Positions 1 to 7,522 of a stretch of DNA of 38,898 nt are shown piece by piece; positions within the stretch are counted from its first letter, which is position 1; the number at the start of each line of letters is the position of its first letter. The translations under genes were made by a program, and so were the position numbers. The DNA is taken from IMG/VR virus record IMGVR_UViG_3300033148_006761, positions 1-38,898 of that record. The stretch is one strand, 5' to 3'. The notes under the pieces were generated by a model, which was given only the letters and a program-made list of their open reading frames with translations, made no database searches and was not told where the DNA came from. This DNA is from a virus.

Positions 1-572
1 GCCTTATCTGCTATCACGTCGGAAGAATGCCCCTCATATTCTGTTCTCTTTCCGTTTTCGACCCACCCGCTCGGACTCTCGTCGCCCATCTCAATAAACT
101 CCGGGTCGTGGTATCTGCCCTGTCCGGGAAGGATAGACCAGTAATCAAGCCCGACAGGATTGGAGTGGAGATGATACTTGCCCACAAAAGCCGTCCGGTA
201 GCCGGCCTTTCGCATGAGTTTCGGCAACGTCGGCTGGCTCTGGTCCAATGCTGTGAACTTGTAAACACCATTGGCATGAGAATACTTGCCGGTAAATATC
301 GCTGACCGGCTGGGAGTGCATATCGAGTTTGTCACAAAACAGTTCTCAAAAAGCATTCCCTCTTTGGCAATCCGGTCAATGTTTGGCGTTGGGCAGACAT
401 CCGCAAGTATCCCGCCGTAAGCGCTGATTGCCTGCGAAGTATGGTCGTCGCTCATAATGAAAAGAATGTTCGGCCTCGCCTGCTTATTCTCACCTGCCCA
501 TATATTTCCCGGCAAAGCCGATGACAATGCACCAACACCAAGAATTCGTAAAAACTCACGTCTGCTATACAT
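1..572 (-). CDS. Sulfatase, Tat-exported, N-terminal part (runs off window)
   Basis: A formylglycine-dependent sulfatase of the arylsulfatase family, hydrolysing sulfate esters, probably of polysaccharides, outside the cytoplasm. Residues 4-9 (SRREFL) form a twin-arginine signal followed by a hydrophobic stretch to about residue 27. RPNILFIMSDDH (33-44) carries the metal-binding Asp pair, and CTPSR (85-89) is the sulfatase signature whose Cys becomes formylglycine. GKYHLH follows as expected. The start at 572 has an AGGGGG ribosome site 8-10 bases upstream. The C-terminal two thirds lie outside the window. The family is recognised with confidence; the substrate cannot be told. It is a host gene, outside the prophage. 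Confidence 0.93.
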   Translation of the reverse strand, partial: MYSRREFLRILGVGALSSALPGNIWAGENKQARPNILFIMSDDHTSQAISAYGGILADVCPTPNIDRIAKEGMLFENCFVTNSICTPSRSAIFTGKYSHANGVYKFTALDQSQPTLPKLMRKAGYRTAFVGKYHLHSNPVGLDYWSILPGQGRYHDPEFIEMGDESPSGWVENGKRTEYEGHSSDVIADK

Positions 573-885
573 AATCAATATCCCCCTGAAACAATTACTA
601 TAACCGCAACCTGTACCTTTTCCGTTTCTACCACAAAGGCATGATACCTCCCCCGTCCTTTTTCGGCAAGGACATTAGATATTAATTAAAACATAGTTGA
701 ATTGAATTTCGCCCTTGATTGGGTCACTCCGAGGAGCGCAGCGGCGGATGGCAGCCTCAAGCAAAGCTTGGGGATGGTCTCTTTCCCTCACTTGTCATTC
801 CCGCGCATTTATCCCTGCTTGTGCCTTAGGTAAGGGAGGCGCCGAATCCAGAAAAAAACAACCCGCGAAGCGGCTCCACCAACGA

Positions 886-969
886 TTCACGAGCCACGAG
901 CCCCGAGTCACGAACCACGCTTCACGAACCACGAGTCACGAAAACCGAGCGACAAGCGACGAGTCACGA
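886..969. repeat. Heptamer tandem repeat, 12 units (NNCACGA type)
   Basis: Twelve consecutive 7-bp units in perfect register, consensus (G/A/T)(T/C)CACGA, with units such as TTCACGA, GCCACGA, GTCACGA and ACCACGA. It lies in host DNA and is non-coding. It has the same period as the heptamer arrays in the prophage but a different sequence. Confidence 0.9.
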
Positions 970-1069
970 AAACACCCCGCGCATTTATCCCTTAGGGAGT
1001 GCTTCCACATTGTTTAGCCTCGGCCCCTGTGGCCGGGGTCATTAACATCTACGCGACGTGCTTCCACAA

Positions 1070-1097
1070 TTTTACATTTTGCATTTTACACTTTGCA
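1070..1097. repeat. Heptamer tandem repeat, 4 units (TTTTRCA type)
   Basis: Four 7-bp units in register: TTTTACA, TTTTGCA, TTTTACA, CTTTGCA. This is a second host array with the same 7-bp period. Confidence 0.8.
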
Positions 1098-1227
1098 TTT
1101 CCAATGTCATCCCGACCGCAGCCGAGGGACCCGCTGAACAGCATCGCCGTAGGCGATATTCCAGCCGTTAATCGTACCAGCCTCAACTCTTGTCCGACTT
1201 TTTATAAAACGCCAAATTCAGACTTTA

Positions 1228-1320
1228 TTACTTCTTCTTAGCCTTCTTTCGAACTTTCTTTTTGGCTTTCTTTGCAGCTTTTTTCTTAACTTTCTTTTTG
1301 TCTTCCTCTTTACTTTTCAA
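1228..1320 (-). pseudogene. Lysine-rich C-terminal tail remnant
   Basis: A 30-codon frame from TTG at 1320 to tandem TAA stops at 1228, almost wholly Lys and Ala (KKKVKKKAAKKAKKK and KKAKKK before the stop). Such tails occur at the C-terminus of histone H1-like or HU-like DNA-binding proteins. No ribosome site or folded domain precedes it, and the frame closes upstream near 1396. It is probably the leftover 3' end of a gene, or chance from a purine-rich tract. Confidence 0.3.
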
Positions 1321-1431
1321 AGCTATTGTTTGAATTTCTTGTTTGCCCTGATCTGACCCCGAATTATGTACCAACCTTGAACGACAAGCGGTTTACAAAA
1401 CCGCACCGCTGAAGCCAAAAAAATCCGTGTT

Positions 1432-1463
1432 AACTTGTGCCCATGTGCCTTAGGTAATAGGTA
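1432..1463 (+). repeat. 32-bp direct repeat, copy 1
   Basis: Identical over 32 bp to 1606-1637, starting AACTTGTGCCCATGTGCC. Part of it (TGTGCCTTAGGTAA) also occurs near 821. No coding frame explains it; it is a dispersed host repeat. Confidence 0.85.
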
Positions 1464-1605
1464 TCTGCGTTCATCTGTGGCTGGTAACCTTCGTGCCAAA
1501 AGGCACATCTGCGCAACCCGCGAAATCCGCGTCTAAATCAAAATTAAAATCTTGAGCTTCGCGAAATCCCGGCGCGCCGGGTCCCCGTCTAATCAAATCT
1601 GCGTA

Positions 1606-1637
1606 AACTTGTGCCCATGTGCCTTAGGTAATAGGTA
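1606..1637 (+). repeat. 32-bp direct repeat, copy 2
   Basis: Second exact copy of the element at 1432-1463, followed like the first by text of the CTGCGT/CATCYGTGGCT type, so the similarity decays beyond the core rather than ending sharply. Confidence 0.85.
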
Positions 1638-1763
1638 CCAGCGAAATCTGCGTCCATCCGTGGCTAACAATCTCCGTCCCCTCGGTGAACTCTGTGGCAA
1701 GTTAAACCACCGCCAAAAAAGCACTTGACGATAGGAATTGTCTATAATAAAAGTGCAAAAAAG

Positions 1764-1825
1764 TGTTAAAAAGTGCGCAGAATTGTTAAAAAACTGTCAA
1801 AAAGTGCGCCGAATTGTCAAAAAAT
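1764..1825. repeat. 31-bp tandem duplication in an A-rich tract
   Basis: Two adjacent 31-bp units of the form TGTYAAAAAGTGCGCMG-AATTGTYAAAAAA, differing at four positions, two T/C, one A/C and the last base. Each unit itself contains two TGTYAAAAA boxes, so the box occurs four times at regular spacing. The regular spacing would suit a protein-binding array, but no gene start is nearby. Confidence 0.75.
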
Positions 1826-2101
1826 GTGATTTTTTGTAATTTTTGCGTTTTCGCCTAAGTCTAATTGCCATAAAGACTTAAAAGAATTTTCACCCCCAAT
1901 CCTATTTACCAGGTGTCCACACGCTCGCCAATTTTCCCACTTTTCAACCAAAAACCCATAATTTCGACTCACTATTCCGTGCCCTGCCGCTGAGCACTAA
2001 CCACCAACTACATGAAAAATACACCCAAATTTTCACTATTGTATAAGTTCCTCTAATACAGACCCATCTAAAAAAATAAAGATTTACAATCTCAAGAAAT
2101 G

Positions 2102-2132
2102 TTAATCCCGCCCCTCCGAGGGGCGGGGTTAA
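2102..2132. terminator. Strong GC hairpin behind proB
   Basis: A 14-bp stem (TTAATCCCGCCCCT against AGGGGCGGGGTTAA, one wobble pair) with a CCG loop, 12 bases beyond the proB stop. There is no T run on either side, so it is a terminator or mRNA-end stabiliser of the non-canonical kind. Confidence 0.6.
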
Positions 2133-2144
2133 TCTACGTAAGCT

Positions 2145-3248
2145 TTAATCTAAAATAACAATATCTTCCGGCGTCGCTACCACGTCTTTACGCTGCGAGC
2201 CTAAAGCTTTTCGTATCTCTGTGCTGTGTTTGCCGGCCAGGGTTTTCAACTCGGCACTTCCCAGGCTCGTGACCGCCTTGGCCACATCGTTAAGCATGAC
2301 CACATCACCTGCTTTGAACACCCCCTCAACCGCGATTACGCCGCTTGGCAACAGGCTTTTACGCCTGCGCACAGCTTCAATGGCCCCGGCATCGATGGCA
2401 ATCGCACCGGCGGGAGCACTGTTTAATATCCACCTTGCACGGTTGCTGAGCTTGCGTCTCGGCATAAAGACTGTGCCGATTGCCCGTCCCGCCAAGATTC
2501 GGCCGATGACATTTCTTGCCCTGCCGTTGGCCAGGACTATCCTGCAGCCGGCATTTGAGGCAATCTTCACCGCTTCGATTTTGGTCTTCATACCCCCTAC
2601 CGCATACTTACTACCTCGCTTGCCGGCGGCACGCATAATCTGGTCGGTTATTCCATAAACCGTACTAATAGCTTTAGCATCAGCGAACTTCCGCGGATCC
2701 CTGTCATAAAGTGAGTCGATGTCGGTAAGCATAATCAGCAGGTCCGCGTCAATCTTGCTGGCAACGAGCGCGCTTAGCTTATCGTTATCCCCAAAGGCCG
2801 AGCCAATCTCATCAGTTGAGACGCTGTCATTCTCATTGAGTATAGGCACAACGCCAAGTTTCAGCAGCGTCTCCACCGAATTGCGAAGATTCAGATATGT
2901 CTTTCTGTTGTTGAGAACCTCAGCGGTCAGCAAGACCTGTGCGACCGGTATTCCATAGCGTGCAAAAGCCTTGCGGTATTCGGCCATCAGCAAAGGCTGG
3001 CCGATTGCCGCGCACGCCTGGCGCATCTTCATTTTCATGTCCAGGACCTGCTTGTTTAATTGCAGTTGTCCTGTGCCCATGCCGATGGCCCCGCTGCTGA
3101 TAATCACGACCTGTCTGCCCGTCGCCAGCAACGAGCCAATTTGCCCAACGATTCGGCGTACGTATGCGCTGTCAATCTTATCATCTTTGGTCAGCGTGTT
3201 GGTGCCGATCTTTATAACTATTCGCTTTGCCAGCTCAAAATCGCGCAT
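2145..3248 (-). CDS. proB: Glutamate 5-kinase
   Basis: First step of proline synthesis: ATP-dependent phosphorylation of L-glutamate to glutamyl 5-phosphate in the cytoplasm. The 367 residues equal the usual length. The amino acid kinase domain covers roughly 7-250, with KIGTNTLT near the N-terminus, SSGAIGMG, the glutamate-binding NENDSVSTDEIG loop and a GGMKTK segment. A C-terminal PUA domain (about 275-355) is present, as in the feedback-regulated enzymes. The start codon overlaps the proA stop by one base (TAATG), so translation is probably coupled. The unusual order proA then proB is a small local point. Confidence 0.97.
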   Translation of the reverse strand: MRDFELAKRIVIKIGTNTLTKDDKIDSAYVRRIVGQIGSLLATGRQVVIISSGAIGMGTGQLQLNKQVLDMKMKMRQACAAIGQPLLMAEYRKAFARYGIPVAQVLLTAEVLNNRKTYLNLRNSVETLLKLGVVPILNENDSVSTDEIGSAFGDNDKLSALVASKIDADLLIMLTDIDSLYDRDPRKFADAKAISTVYGITDQIMRAAGKRGSKYAVGGMKTKIEAVKIASNAGCRIVLANGRARNVIGRILAGRAIGTVFMPRRKLSNRARWILNSAPAGAIAIDAGAIEAVRRRKSLLPSGVIAVEGVFKAGDVVMLNDVAKAVTSLGSAELKTLAGKHSTEIRKALGSQRKDVVATPEDIVILD

Positions 3249-4546
3249 TAGAGTTTATATCCCTTATCGAGCTTCTTGTGAGTGAGTTTCCTTGCCTCTT
3301 TGCCACAGTATCGAGCTACGACATGACCATTACCCAACAAGCGCCACTTGTAAATTAATAAGCCTTCCATACCCACTGGTCCGCGTGCATGAATCTTATT
3401 GGTGCTGATGCCGACCTCGGCACCCAATCCGAAACGGTATCCATCACTAAAGCGGGTGCTGCAATTGAAAAATACATTGGCGGAGTCCACAAGGTCCATG
3501 AACTTTGCAGCATTGGCCTTGTTAGCTGTTACGATGGCATCCGTATGGCCTGAGCCGAACCTGTTTATGTGCTCAATCGCCTCATCGAGACTATTCACCA
3601 TTTTTATCGAGAGTATGTAGTCGAGATATTCCGTCTGCCAGTCTTCTTCGCTGGCTGGGGCAACATCTATTATTTTAACAGTTTCCGCGCATCCGCGGAG
3701 CCGGACACCTTTGGCCTCGAGGGCATCTTTAACCATAGGCAAAAAGTCTTTTGCGATTTCGCGGTGGACTAATAGGGTCTCCATCGCATTACACACCGCG
3801 CAGTACTGGCACTTAGAATCCAGGACTATATCAAGGCCCATATCAAGCTGAGCCTCGGCATCAACGTAAACATGGCATATCCCGTCAGCGTGGCCGAGGA
3901 CGGGGATATTCGTATTATTCATTATATGGCGGACAAATTCATTGCTGCCGCGAGGTACAATCAGGTCGATGAATTCGTCCATACTGAGCATCTCGGCAAC
4001 GTCGGCCCGCGTTTCTAATAGGCCGAGCCAGCCGGCGGGGATTGCGCAGCTTTCAGCTGCCTTGGTGATTATCTCGGCCAATATGCGGTTTGTATGAGCG
4101 GCTTCAGAGCCGCCTTTTAGTAGCACAGCGTTTCCGCTTTTCAGACAAAGGGCTGAAATCTGGACAAGGGCGTCAGGTCTTGATTCGAAGATGACGCCGA
4201 TGACGCCGATGGGACAACTGACTTTGTAAAGCTCAAGGCCATCATCTAACTCGGTAGAGTCGATTGTTCGGCCAACGGGGTCGGGCAGCTTTATCAGGCT
4301 TTCCAGGCCGGCACACGCGTCGGTGAGATTGCCGGCATCAAACTTGAGCCGTTTGAGCAAAGGAGCGGCGAGATTGTCCTTTTTGGCCTGGGCGAGGTCC
4401 TTTTGGTTGGCCCGTACGATGTTGTCTGCGCGGTTTTTGAGTGCAGCAACGATTACCGCAAGGGCCTTATTTTTGAGCTCTGCTTTCGCAGCGGCCAAGT
4501 GTATTGATGCCTGTTTGGCCGATGCTGCGATTTGGGCAATATCCAT
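3248..4546 (-). CDS. proA: Gamma-glutamyl phosphate reductase
   Basis: Second step of proline synthesis: NADPH-dependent reduction of glutamyl 5-phosphate to glutamate 5-semialdehyde. The 432 residues belong to the aldehyde dehydrogenase-like ProA family. Visible landmarks are GVIGVIFESRPDAL (115-127), SGNAVLLKGGSEA (137-149) and the catalytic Cys252 in CNAMETLLV. It is the first gene of a two-gene operon with proB. The substrate is channelled between the two enzymes in known systems. No prophage gene interrupts it, so it is host DNA. Confidence 0.97.
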   Translation of the reverse strand: MDIAQIAASAKQASIHLAAAKAELKNKALAVIVAALKNRADNIVRANQKDLAQAKKDNLAAPLLKRLKFDAGNLTDACAGLESLIKLPDPVGRTIDSTELDDGLELYKVSCPIGVIGVIFESRPDALVQISALCLKSGNAVLLKGGSEAAHTNRILAEIITKAAESCAIPAGWLGLLETRADVAEMLSMDEFIDLIVPRGSNEFVRHIMNNTNIPVLGHADGICHVYVDAEAQLDMGLDIVLDSKCQYCAVCNAMETLLVHREIAKDFLPMVKDALEAKGVRLRGCAETVKIIDVAPASEEDWQTEYLDYILSIKMVNSLDEAIEHINRFGSGHTDAIVTANKANAAKFMDLVDSANVFFNCSTRFSDGYRFGLGAEVGISTNKIHARGPVGMEGLLIYKWRLLGNGHVVARYCGKEARKLTHKKLDKGYKL

Positions 4547-4799
4547 TATGATAAACTCCAGAGATTCAAGATTTATTCTCGGCCATCCCCTGAGCCTATC
4601 GGTTCAGAGGATGTCAATCGTGGGGTGATTGTACCAAATCAGAGATTGTTAGCCAATAGTTTCGATAATAACGAATGTGCGGAATATGTCGTGTGTAGGG
4701 TCAAGCAACCCAGGTAACGCTTGGCTCGCCGTGGGCTATATCCCTGTGCCCCTTTGAGGCTTTGGTGAATTGTTTTGGGCAGCAACGGATTGATTTGGA

Positions 4800-4828
4800 T
4801 TGACAAACGGCGCTGTTTTACGTAACCT
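4800..4828 (+). promoter_or_regulatory. Candidate promoter of tRNA-Gly
   Basis: A perfect -35 box TTGACA (4800-4805), a 17-bp spacer, and a weak -10 TAACCT (4823-4828), placing transcription start about 15 bases before the tRNA. The remaining sequence from 4547 to 4799 shows no gene or strong signal. Confidence 0.45.
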
Positions 4829-4849
4829 TTCATAAATATAAAAACATGT

Positions 4850-4920
4850 GCGGGCGTAGCTTAATGGTAAAGCCCCAGCCTTCCAAGCTGGTCATGTGGG
4901 TTCGATTCCCATCGCCCGCT
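4850..4920 (+). tRNA. tRNA-Gly (anticodon UCC)
   Basis: A complete 71-base cloverleaf: acceptor stem GCGGGCG/CGCCCGC, a D-arm containing TAATGGTA, anticodon stem CCAGC/GCTGG with loop CTTCCAA (anticodon TCC at 4882-4884), and a T-arm with GGTTCGATTCC. The discriminator is T and CCA is not encoded. The integrase gene 110 bp downstream makes the 3' half the likely attB core. If so, the left end of the prophage regenerated an intact tRNA. Confidence 0.97.
4899..4920 (+). other. Probable attL core in the tRNA-Gly 3' end
   Basis: Tyrosine integrases of this kind usually recombine within the T-arm and acceptor 3' strand of a tRNA. The integrase sits directly beside this tRNA, and phage genes begin right after it. 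No duplicate of this segment is found up to 38898, so the site is inferred from position only. Confidence 0.5.
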
Positions 4921-4928
4921 TTTGAGCG

Positions 4929-4953
4929 TAAGTAACGGTGCAAGCGTTGCTTA
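4929..4953. terminator. Hairpin between tRNA-Gly and integrase
   Basis: TAAGTAACG and CGTTGCTTA pair over 9 bp with one wobble and a 7-base loop, starting 9 bases after the tRNA. There is no T run. It may end the tRNA transcript or be an integrase/excisionase arm site. Confidence 0.35.
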
Positions 4954-5029
4954 GCACAATCTGGAAAGCTGAGACCTTTTGTAGAGTGTTGAATTATTCC
5001 AAAGAATGTTCCAAAGTCTGGAGGTCTCG

Positions 5030-6085
5030 ATGGCATCGATACGATATTTGAAAAAAAGGAAACGCTGGCAAGTCCGCTGGCATATTACCAACCCGGAGGG
5101 CAGGGTTGATGTCGGCAGTAAGCTCCTTCCAAGAGGCTTTACACGGCCTGACGCCGAGCGTGAGCAGCGAAAGTACGAGCAATTGGCCCAAGACATCAAA
5201 TACGGCCGAAGGTTCTCACCGGAGAGCATAGGCAACGTTGTGCCCAAATGGCTGATATACAACCAGCGGCATACCGAACGGACACAAAAGCTTTATCAAA
5301 GAGTCATCGGATTGTTTGTTGCCGCCCTGCCGTCGAAGGTGAGATTTGTTGAACAAGTCAGCAGCAGGCATATCCACGATTACTTAGCTGGGATGCACGG
5401 TAGGAAACTGTCCAACCGCACGTGCAACACGCACTTGACGATCATCAAAAGTTTCTGCCGGTGGCTGGCCGAAATCTACCAAATCGACAACGTCGCGGCA
5501 GGAGTCAAGATGCTCAAACAGGATCCGCCCAAGCAACGATTTCTCACACCGGCCGAGTTCGCTACGGTCATGGCTATCGGTGATGAGTGTTTCCAACAGC
5601 GCGCCGGGTTCATTGCTCGTACAGGACTGCGAGCCACCGAATTTTGCTCGCTTACCTGGTCCTGCGTCAATTACGATGATATTGGCAAGATGGCAAGTAT
5701 CACCATCACCGGCAAGGGTCGCAAACGCCGGACGATACCCCTAAACGATGCCGCCCAAAAGATACTTTTGGAACTAAACGCATCAAGCCCAAACAATAAT
5801 ACACATATTTTTATATCAAAGAGCAGTAAAAAATCCATGAGAGGCAAGCCCATCGGGCGTAAGGCTTTTCTGCAGATGTGCATTAAAGTCGCTAATCAGG
5901 CCGGGGTGCCGCACTTCGGCCCGCACGCCTTGCGGCATTGGTTTGCGACTCAGCTTTTGCTCAAAGGTGTCCCTATTGCTCATGTCTCTCGCCTTTTGGG
6001 TCATTCTTCTATCAAAACCACCGAAAATATTTATATACATTTTCTGCCAACCGACTTAGCCGGAGTTACGGACTGTCTTGGTTAG
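5030..6085 (+). CDS. int: Phage integrase, tyrosine recombinase family
   Basis: Site-specific recombinase catalysing prophage integration and excision. The C-terminal catalytic domain (about 170-345) shows all active residues: Arg201 (TGLRATE), Lys229 in the GKGRKRR beta-hairpin, His299 and Arg302 (HALRH), His325 (LGHSS) and nucleophile Tyr335 (TTENIYIHF). Residues about 65-160 are a SAM-like core-binding domain, and the first 60 residues are a basic arm-binding type. I chose ATG 5030 because GGAGGT lies 5 bases upstream; an ATG at 5006 in the same frame has no ribosome site. Its 3' end overlaps the opposing gene at 6056 by 30 bp. Confidence 0.96.
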   Translation: MASIRYLKKRKRWQVRWHITNPEGRVDVGSKLLPRGFTRPDAEREQRKYEQLAQDIKYGRRFSPESIGNVVPKWLIYNQRHTERTQKLYQRVIGLFVAALPSKVRFVEQVSSRHIHDYLAGMHGRKLSNRTCNTHLTIIKSFCRWLAEIYQIDNVAAGVKMLKQDPPKQRFLTPAEFATVMAIGDECFQQRAGFIARTGLRATEFCSLTWSCVNYDDIGKMASITITGKGRKRRTIPLNDAAQKILLELNASSPNNNTHIFISKSSKKSMRGKPIGRKAFLQMCIKVANQAGVPHFGPHALRHWFATQLLLKGVPIAHVSRLLGHSSIKTTENIYIHFLPTDLAGVTDCLG

Positions 6086-6361
6086 GCTCGGCATGGTATG
6101 GGACCGTTCGATAGCATCCTGCGCCTGTTGGCGGTGCCATTCATCCCAGTAGGTTCGGTCCCAGCCCTTGTCCTTTGCTGCCAAGCCCTTTTGGTAGCCG
6201 ACAAGCGGTGGCAATATGCCTCGGCTGATCAACGCATAAATCGTGCGGACATCACAGCCACGCTGCTTTGCAACGTCGGCTACGATAATAAAATCAACCG
6301 TCTGTTTCGACCTCGCCTTGGCTATTGGTCTCATTAAATATTCAACAAATGAAAATTCCAT
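6056..6361 (-). CDS. Small helix-turn-helix protein, possible excisionase
   Basis: A protein of 101 residues with a MerR/AlpA-like helix-turn-helix near residues 24-55 (VADVAKQRGCDVRTIYALISRG). This is the fold used by excisionases and small phage regulators. It is the last gene of the leftward operon and converges on the integrase, overlapping its 3' end, a position typical of xis or of a regulator balancing int. It begins directly after the TAA of the upstream gene, with AAGGAA 9 bases upstream. The excisionase role is inference from fold and position only. Confidence 0.7.
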   Translation of the reverse strand: MEFSFVEYLMRPIAKARSKQTVDFIIVADVAKQRGCDVRTIYALISRGILPPLVGYQKGLAAKDKGWDRTYWDEWHRQQAQDAIERSHTMPSLTKTVRNSG

Positions 6362-6673
6362 TTATGCGGGTTCCTTATCAGATTCCATGCCACAAAAGAT
6401 TTTGATGGCCTCGATAAGCTCCTTCGCTTCTTTTTTTTCTATTTTTTTAAATGCTTCTGTGATTGGGTCATAGTTGATTTCGAGAGCACTATCAAGTATC
6501 CAACGGAGCTGAGTTATAATTAGTATTGGTCTGTTCAAAAGAAGGTAAGCAATGGCGGTGTGTGGGTTGCACCCCTCAAAACTGGGAGACACAATCATTT
6601 CAGATTTCAACACAAAACCATCTTCGCTAAGCCCTTCTATCGTTACTCTATATTGTTTGACTTCTGTATCCAT
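6362..6673 (-). CDS. Unknown small prophage protein
   Basis: A 103-residue protein with no recognised domain. It has no signal peptide or clear membrane segment. Residues 40-60 are hydrophobic (AIAYLLLNRPILIITQL), and the C-terminal third is a charged helix rich in Lys and Glu. It lies in a tightly packed leftward operon, with its stop touching the next start (TAAATG), so it is very likely translated. Confidence 0.6.
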   Translation of the reverse strand: MDTEVKQYRVTIEGLSEDGFVLKSEMIVSPSFEGCNPHTAIAYLLLNRPILIITQLRWILDSALEINYDPITEAFKKIEKKEAKELIEAIKIFCGMESDKEPA

Positions 6674-6678
6674 GCTAT

Positions 6679-6852
6679 TTATGCCCTCTTGTCTCTTGCC
6701 CCGCTTTGCTGGATGTCTTTGTAAATAAGTTCAAAGCTCTTTTTGAGGTCTTTAAGGGCGCAGATAAAACCCCATCGTCTGTGCGGTTCAAACCGTTCCC
6801 TGACATTTATGTATAGATCGCATTCATACATTTTCGCTTGCCGTTTTGCCAT
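6679..6852 (-). CDS. Unknown 57-residue prophage protein
   Basis: A short frame from ATG 6852 to TAA 6679. It starts with a basic segment (MAKRQAK) and includes WGFICALKDLKKSFELIYKDI, probably one amphipathic helix. Its ATG directly abuts the TAA of the upstream gene, and the next start follows 5 bases after its own stop. This regular packing is the main support for it being a gene. No family is recognised. Confidence 0.6.
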   Translation of the reverse strand: MAKRQAKMYECDLYINVRERFEPHRRWGFICALKDLKKSFELIYKDIQQSGARDKRA

Positions 6853-7092
6853 TTATGCCCTCTTTCGTCTGTCGAGTTCCTGGCGGAGCTCAGCCAGGAC
6901 GTTGTGTGAATATAAACGATAATTGCCCGCACGCTGGGCGGGGTTGATTTCGTTTTTCCGTAGAAACCACAAGGCTGTATCTTTGGTGCAATGGGCTGCT
7001 ACTGCCAGATCGCCGACGGTAAGCAGCGGTGGGAGGGATTCTTGTGTTTTTTGATTTTCCTGCCTCTGGCGGCAGTCCGTTGCCGGTTCCAT
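6853..7092 (-). CDS. Small MerR/excisionase-fold DNA-binding protein
   Basis: A protein of 79 residues. Residues 24-65 (LTVGDLAVAAHCTKDTALWFLRKNEINPAQRAGNYRLY) look like a winged helix-turn-helix of the MerR/excisionase class: helix, turn, recognition helix, then a wing ending in YRLY. The polar N-terminus is rich in Gln. It lies in the leftward operon behind the promoter at 7391-7420. It could be the excisionase or a regulator of the divergent switch; the gene at 6056 is an alternative candidate. Confidence 0.7.
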   Translation of the reverse strand: MEPATDCRQRQENQKTQESLPPLLTVGDLAVAAHCTKDTALWFLRKNEINPAQRAGNYRLYSHNVLAELRQELDRRKRA

Positions 7093-7102
7093 TCGATTCT
7101 CC

Positions 7103-7384
7103 TTAAAAGCCGCAGGCCCTTTTCTTCGCCTCGTTGAGGCAGAAGTTTTCTAATCGCTCAAAATAACAGTTCGGGCAAATGTCCACATGCCCGCCCTTTG
7201 GCAAGTCCATGCCGAATGTCAGTCTATCGCAGCTTGGACATGAGTGAATTTTCCAGCTTAATTTTTCTTCAAAATTTTTCTTGACATGTGCCCCGGACGC
7301 TGCTATAATTCCAACAATCTCACGTCCAGGGCCGGACACTTCTTTTGATTCCACTGAAAACGGTTTGGCGGCTGTTTTCATCAT
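7103..7384 (-). CDS. Zinc-ribbon protein, first gene of leftward operon
   Basis: A protein of 93 residues from ATG 7384 (MMKTAAKPF...). Two Cys pairs, CPSC and CPNC, about 25 residues apart, form a likely zinc ribbon in the C-terminal half. The predicted promoter (TTGACA, 18-bp spacer, TACAAT) puts the transcription start on the A of this ATG, so the mRNA may be leaderless. The frame stays open upstream to 7420, but that extension would lie inside the promoter and is rejected. Function is unknown; as the operator-proximal gene it may be regulatory. Confidence 0.65.
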   Translation of the reverse strand: MMKTAAKPFSVESKEVSGPGREIVGIIAASGAHVKKNFEEKLSWKIHSCPSCDRLTFGMDLPKGGHVDICPNCYFERLENFCLNEAKKRACGF

Positions 7385-7390
7385 GCCGGA

Positions 7391-7420
7391 ATTGTACAGC
7401 GTACAACGTGCGTTTGTCAA
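7391..7420 (-). promoter_or_regulatory. Leftward promoter PL-like, sigma70 type
   Basis: On the minus strand, TTGACA (7420-7415), an 18-bp spacer, and TACAAT (7396-7391). Start of transcription is expected 7 bases on, at 7384, the first base of the ATG. It is overlapped by a dyad at 7392-7406. Confidence 0.75.
7392..7406. promoter_or_regulatory. Dyad operator TTGTAC-AGC-GTACAA
   Basis: A perfect 6+3+6 inverted repeat covering the leftward -10 box, a position where a bound repressor would block RNA polymerase. Further TGTAC half-sites occur at 7429-7433 and 7439-7443, and TGTACA at 7460-7465. The cluster suggests the operator of the lysogeny switch or of a local regulator. Confidence 0.6.
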
Positions 7421-7487
7421 TATAAAAATGTACGCTGCTGTACTACCATATGCCTAAAATGTACATAAGTATTTTTATAATAAAGAC

Positions 7488-7515
7488 TTGCAATACAAAA
7501 AAAATTTGATAAATT
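7488..7515 (+). promoter_or_regulatory. Rightward promoter candidate
   Basis: TTGCAA (7488-7493), a 16-bp A/T-rich spacer, and TAAATT (7510-7515). The expected start near 7522 is directly before the ATG at 7523, which has no ribosome site. A TATAAT at 7476-7481 is an alternative -10 but has no matching -35. Confidence 0.4.
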
Positions 7516-7522
7516 TTTAATT

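Larger units (their letters stand above)
573..2144. other. Long host intergenic region rich in repeats
   Basis: About 1.57 kb without a convincing gene. It holds heptamer tandem repeats (886-969 and 1070-1097), a lysine-rich ORF remnant on the minus strand (1228-1320), two exact 32-bp direct copies (1432-1463 and 1606-1637), a 31-bp tandem duplication (1764-1825), and a hairpin behind proB (2102-2132). Phrases such as GAAATCYGCGTCTAA recur here and again inside the prophage near 35014, which marks them as a lineage-wide dispersed family. Short ORFs on both strands lack ribosome sites and are not called. Confidence 0.7.

Noticed and set aside
715-1241. ORFs of 100 and 80 codons in the host intergenic region
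   Set aside because: They translate heptamer and other repeats and lack ribosome sites.
1725-1748. TTGACG and TATAAT as a promoter
   Set aside because: Spacer is only 12 bp, too short for a sigma70 promoter.
7385-7420. Upstream extension of the 7103 gene
   Set aside because: The extension covers the -10, the spacer and the -35 box of its own promoter.
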